Positions 53,401 to 59,400 of a stretch of 64,000 bases of DNA are shown one piece after another. The notes beneath the pieces were generated by a model. The model saw only the letters and a program-made list of their open reading frames with translations. It did no database searches and was not told the origin of the DNA. How positions within the stretch are numbered: the stretch's first letter is position 1; the number at the start of each line of letters is the position of its first letter. Source of the stretch: Acanthosepion lycidas (lineage: Eukaryota; Mollusca; Cephalopoda; Sepiida; Sepiidae); assembly GCA_963932145.1 (NCBI GenBank), contig OZ010587.1:109202199-109266198 (forward strand), in the 5' to 3' direction. Both the position numbers and the translations under genes were made by a program.

Positions 53401-56400
53401 AATTATTAAATAAAGTCTTTGTGATTAGAGTTGTTAAATATTAAAATTATTTTTGCAGAAACAAACCGGCATTTCGTATTTTACACGTGTCAATTGAAGA
53501 ACAATTTCTAACTATGTTGGTTCGTAATGGTCATTTATCTGAAATGTTCACTTCCGTATAAGCTTGAAACAAATTCATGTACATAAAATTAGAAAGAATT
53601 TTAAAAATACAATTGCATAGAATTTTTTTTTTAATTATCCCCAAACAAAATGACATTTTCTTTTGACAATATGATTACTAAATGCCACAAATTTTCACCA
53701 AAGTGAAATTTGATTTAGTTGGGAAATGAAGACTATGTAGAGTAAGAGGTTTTCTTGGAATCCTTTTATAAAAAATGAGTCAATATTGTCTTGTTATTTA
53801 AATCATAGCAAGTAAAAAAAATGGGGGTAGTTCCAATACTTTTTTGTTATTTATTTATTAGATAAAGGCAAAAGTAATTAGTCTAAATATCTAAAATGAA
53901 TCCAATAACATGAGTTTACTATAAAATTTCTTTAAAAAGATGCTATCTTCCAAGATTCATAAAATATTTTGATTTTACCTTTAAAAAATTTGCAAAAATG
54001 GACATAAATATAGAACCTAAAATTAAATTTTAATCTTACAAATTTAAAACATTTTCCAAGAAACATTGTTTTTTTCAAAAAATTGCATTAATTTTTGTAA
54101 TTATTATCATGTTAATTGTTTTTAATCAAGAACATTTTTCAGTATCAATTGCAAATTTTATTACTATTCATGTCTTTTCCAAGGGTGTTAGTGCAAAGAG
54201 AACACATATAATCTCAGTTGGAGTTTTGAATTCAACTCACCAATTTCATTTTCTCTGCTTTCTAACAATTTAACCACTGACCTTTCCACTGGTATTTTTT
54301 TAAATGTTTACATAGATACAGATGATCAGGTCACTTTATCTGGTATCATATTAAAAAAATTCCCTTTTTTGTAGTTTAGACAAAAATAATAGTTTTGATC
54401 ATAAACTGACTTATAGTGACCTCAGAGATCAGTGCCATCTATTCCAATGTTCATCTTCAAGTCTAATTCTTCTTACAGATTAATTTTCAATCCTCTGGGT
54501 CCAGATGGTTAGCTGGCTTTTAAAATACATACAAGCAAAGAATTGCCAGTTGTATAGTAATCATTTTTGCATTTTGTTTTAAGTAAAAATTTAACAAAAT
54601 TAATATGCCAACTGCATTCAGGCTTTAAAAAATCCTTGTGTGACAAATTTTAGTGAAATACATCCATGAGATTTACCATTTACAAAGCTTGTTTATTTTT
54701 TGTCTTATTTTTACCCCTTTGTGGGTTATTTAAAGCCAAAACATATTTTGAATTTTTTTGTGAGTTTTACAATTTTTGGGAGATAACAATGATTTTTCCA
54801 GATACATGTCTTACTATAGCTGGAGGGGCAGAAGTGGATTCATGCCTTTCCTAAGGATATTTGTGCATAAGTGAATTTATCAAATTCAACTGGAATTTGA
54901 ACTTGGTTCTCTGATAACTCATTCTGAGCCACTATCCATTAAACCATTCTAGAAATCCTAGACACATAGTTTGTTTTACTAAAGAGACAAACATAGTGAC
55001 AATATTGATAAAAAAAAATGAGAGAAAGATTTTGTTAATAACAATTTACTTGCCTGTTGTGCATTTTCTATTTTCTCCCCAAATTCTGAGCCTTTCAAGA
55101 AGACCATAGATTCAGTGTCAATAGGTGCATTGTCTTCTTTTGCAGCCAATTGAGGTGTTGGAACATCATCCAAAGGCAACTACAAGAAAACAAAACTAAA
55201 TAGAGTGTGACTGCAAATAAATCATCAAAATGTATAAGTTTCTTCCTACTGTTATCCCTAATTGCTTTCATATGAGAATCAATTTATATCTGGTTAATTT
55301 AAAGGACACATGGGCTAAAAACATAGTCCTTCACTTCATCAGTGTGTACTCAAGAAATACTAGTCATTTAATGGAGTAAAGGTAAAATTTGCACTTAGGG
55401 AAGTGTAGTATTACAGTAAGTAAACTCAAACAAGACAACACAGTTTTGTCTACAAATAGGTGATTGCAACCATACAGAAAGATTTTCCCAGAACAGTTTG
55501 CAAACACCACACCTGTCACAGGTAGAACCTTACTTTCACATGGACATGACACAGGAAGTTTTTTTTTTTAAATAAAGTCTCCTTCCATACAACATCAAAA
55601 ATGATCATTCACTTTTTTACTTTCCTTAATTGAAAAATACAGCAAAAATGTTACCTTAAAAAAATACAAAACAGTGATATTTTTAAATTTTATGATTGGT
55701 TATGGTACAAACTTTAACAGTCTCAACAGAGTCCAAAAGCATCTCCTCATCTTTTTGGATGATTAATTATTTTCCACTCTACAACTCCTTTCCCACAGAC
55801 GAAATGTGGCAAGCCTAGCACTGCTTTATCATTATTTCTCAGTGCTCAGACAAACTACATTCCTTAGTTTCTCCAGTTCTAACCTTCATGGCTAAGACCC
55901 ACCATGCTGGCACATTGTAGCGAACCACCCTCATTCCCTTTGTGTTCCATTTGAGTAGCTTCTTCCTGCAAAATGCTGCTCTGTGGAACTGACTTGCAAG
56001 GGGGTGTTTTCCTGATCACTATAATTTTGGCCCATTCAAGTCTAAGATTAATTATAATCTTCCCCACATATCCACTTACTCTATAACCCTTTACCTTAAG
56101 TGGCTCACAGGCCTTGTACAGGATGAATGCCATTGTAAAAAAACCAAAAACATAGAAAAACAAAAAGAAACTCCTGGTTTAGAATATAGAAATGTACTAA
56201 GCACAGCTTGGATGTGGCTCAAGGCTGAAAGTATGGAGCACCCAGTAAGGATCAAACTCACTACTCAGTTGTAATTGATTTAGCAAGACAAGCTTGCTAA
56301 CCATTACACCACATTGAAGTACCCCTGTTGGTTCAGAATATAAAAGAAAAACACTGTAACCCTGGTCAGATAGTTTGCAGATTTTCAATGTATTAGGTTG

Positions 56401-59400
56401 GTGCAAAAATAATGTCGTTTTCTCACATATGTTACTATGTGAGAAAACGACATTATTTTTGCACCAACCTAATAATTGTTTAATATACTCTTGCCAACAC
56501 TCTTTTATGATGCTTTTAGATAGATATGTGTATATATCAATATGTCCCATTGGTTTACATAACAAATTTATTTCAACATAATCTCTTACCTTGTTACTGA
56601 ATCCAATATTTCTTCGTTAATCTCATAAATCAAACATTATATGGTGAAAATTTCAGATCAAATCTGAGCTAATTGCAGTGTCAGGTTACAGATTTATTGA
56701 TCTACCCTTTAGATAGAGGGATAGATATGAACATAATTAGATAGATTGATTTATTTTTTTATGGCTTATCAACCTTCTGCAGGTTATTTAAAACCAGAAA
56801 ATATTTTTAGATTGTAAGAATTTTTTGGCGATAATAATGTTTTACTGACAGAAGTTCAACTAATGAACCCATAGCTGAGGGAGAAGAGGTGGATTCATAC
56901 TTTTCCCAAGGGCATTTGTGCTTAAGTGAATATAACGAACACAACTGGAATTGGAACTCAGGTCTCTGATTCCAAATTCCAAGCCATTATCCATTACATC
57001 CCTTGTATATCCATGCTTACAGCATCTGGTATTCCCAAGAAGTCATCTAGATAGATAGATAGATAGATAGTGGTGTATTATGAAGAGATATAATTGTTAT
57101 GCACTAAAACAATCAATTTGGTGAAGCAAGTTGTGATTCTTGTTCAGACTACTAATTATATATTTTATACTTGATGTCCTTGATAAAAAGCATGGACCCA
57201 ACCCTCTATTTACTCTGTCCTACTCTCATTTGCTTTGATCATGAAATGTCATAAAAGGAAACAAAGAAATAGGTGAATAGATACATGAATGTTCTACTCT
57301 TTCAGTTACTCTCTTGTTCAGGGAGTAATATGTGATGCCACATTAGCATCAACAGATAGTAAGATAAGCAAAAATAATAATAATAATATACTAACAACAT
57401 CTGTGAGCAATAGTACTATTGCCAATACTAGTGTAACTAAAAAGTAGTTACAAATGGCCTATACACCACAGTGTTGGTATAAAAAAAAGTGCTCAATGAT
57501 ATGCTTCATCCTGGGTAAGATGTTAAGCTACATCCGTGTTAAACTACGTCCAGCAGCAAGGCCTCTGATCAGGAGGTTTTGAGGAGCATGGAACCACCTC
57601 TTAATTGTTGGTATTCGGGGGTGGTAGCACCTGTTAGGGTCCCAGCTATGAGCAAATAGTTAACTATTACCAGCAATACTTTTTGAAAACAATTATTACC
57701 AGCAATACAATTTTGAAGGAAATATATTACCAGAAACAGATTTTTGACAAAACAAAATATTACCAGCAATACAATTTTGAAGGAAATATATTACCAGAAA
57801 CAGATTTTTGACAAAACAAAATATTACCAGCAATAAAATTTTTTGTCAGCATTAAATAACCCATTGAGGTTGATATGCTATAAAACAAAATAAACCAAAC
57901 CAATGATATGCTATCTATCTATATATTAAATTCTGTGTCTTCTGTTAGCCCATCCGTTTGACTGTCTGACGAACACATCCTCTATAGCCATACATTGACC
58001 AATCAAAACCAAATTTTGGGGAGAAGAGTAAACAGGTAAAGGGGTACAAAGTACAGTTGTTTTTATTTGGGTGAACAGCTTAGTACAATCAATTTTCATT
58101 CATTTTTTTAAGTTTTATTATTTAATATCCAAAATACTCCCAGTATTTTAAAAACAATTTAATGATTAAAATAAGAAATACTTATGTAATAAAAATAAAT
58201 TATTTTTTTTTCGTATATTTTCTTTAAGTTTTTATATATATTTCATTCTGGTAAAATATAATGCACTGTAAATCTAAACAAAGTAGGGAGAGTAGAGTTT
58301 ATAAATCTCAACAAGAAATGATAATGATAACTTCAACAATACTAAATACCATGAGGATTTCAACACACATAAGCGTGTTGCAAAAAGATTCTCATGTATA
58401 AAATTCTATGACTTCTGTTAGTCCGTTATCTGTCACACCCTCTAAAATAGACATACATTGACTGATCGAAATCAGATTTTGAGAAAAGGTGCAAACAGGT
58501 AAGGGGGTATAAAGTACAGTTGGTTTTACTAGAGTACGTAAAAAATGTGAAGTAGAGTTTTTGTATTTTTCCAAACTAATCAGCTCATTCAAATTTCATC
58601 AACTGGTTTGTGAAATTGAATGAAAAGTAGAGTTTGCAAATCTGGACAAAAATGTTAGCAATAACTTCAACAATGCTAAAAACTATAAGAATTTTAACTA
58701 AAATTTTAAAAAAATTCTAGTCTAGTAGAATGTAGTTAAACAGAAACTGAAATGTGTAGTTAAAACATTACTAAGTTTTACACAGAGCACAGTTGTTCAG
58801 TATTGACTTATTATTCTTTGACAGTTATATATTACATGTGACACAGATGTGAAACTTGAGTCAACCAATGAGATAAGTCCATTGATCTATTGAATATATT
58901 ACTATATTAGCTTAAAAGGCACCCTATTGGGTGGCATTTAAGCTAGCTCCTATAGACGACTTTTGATTGGGCTTTCATCACATCAGGTAGGGAGGAATAG
59001 ATGCAATAGACAACAATAAACTACAGAAGAACTCTAAATTGATCACCTGCATTTAAGTATTGCATTAATATTTAAGCTTACCTTTTAAAAGTTTAATGAT
59101 AATTCTTCTGCTGCCACTTAATTTAAAGACATTTTCAAGTATATAGGTGCTTACTTTCCAAACAAACAATCATTTTTATTTCATGGGTGACTTTCGCTGG
59201 ATTTCACAATTAATTTTGATTATTCACAAATTTATTTCCAAGTTATAGAAATTGTTGCAACCCCCCCCCCGCCAAAATAAAATAAATCGCAATAATGAAA
59301 ACTTGGGAATCCAAAATTTCAGGATTGTGGGCCCAGATCCAACCCAGAATGTTTGATATGTTGGCCTACAGCTTCTAGGAGTAAAGTTGAAAAAGTGTGA

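Noticed and set aside
55041..55054. GT donor for exon 2 at GCAA|GTAAAT
   Set aside because: Breaks the frame into exon 3 and leaves extra bases not found in COG3.
56197..56565. 122-codon minus-strand frame
   Set aside because: It spans the palindromic MITE, whose two arms both read in frame; no domain outside it.
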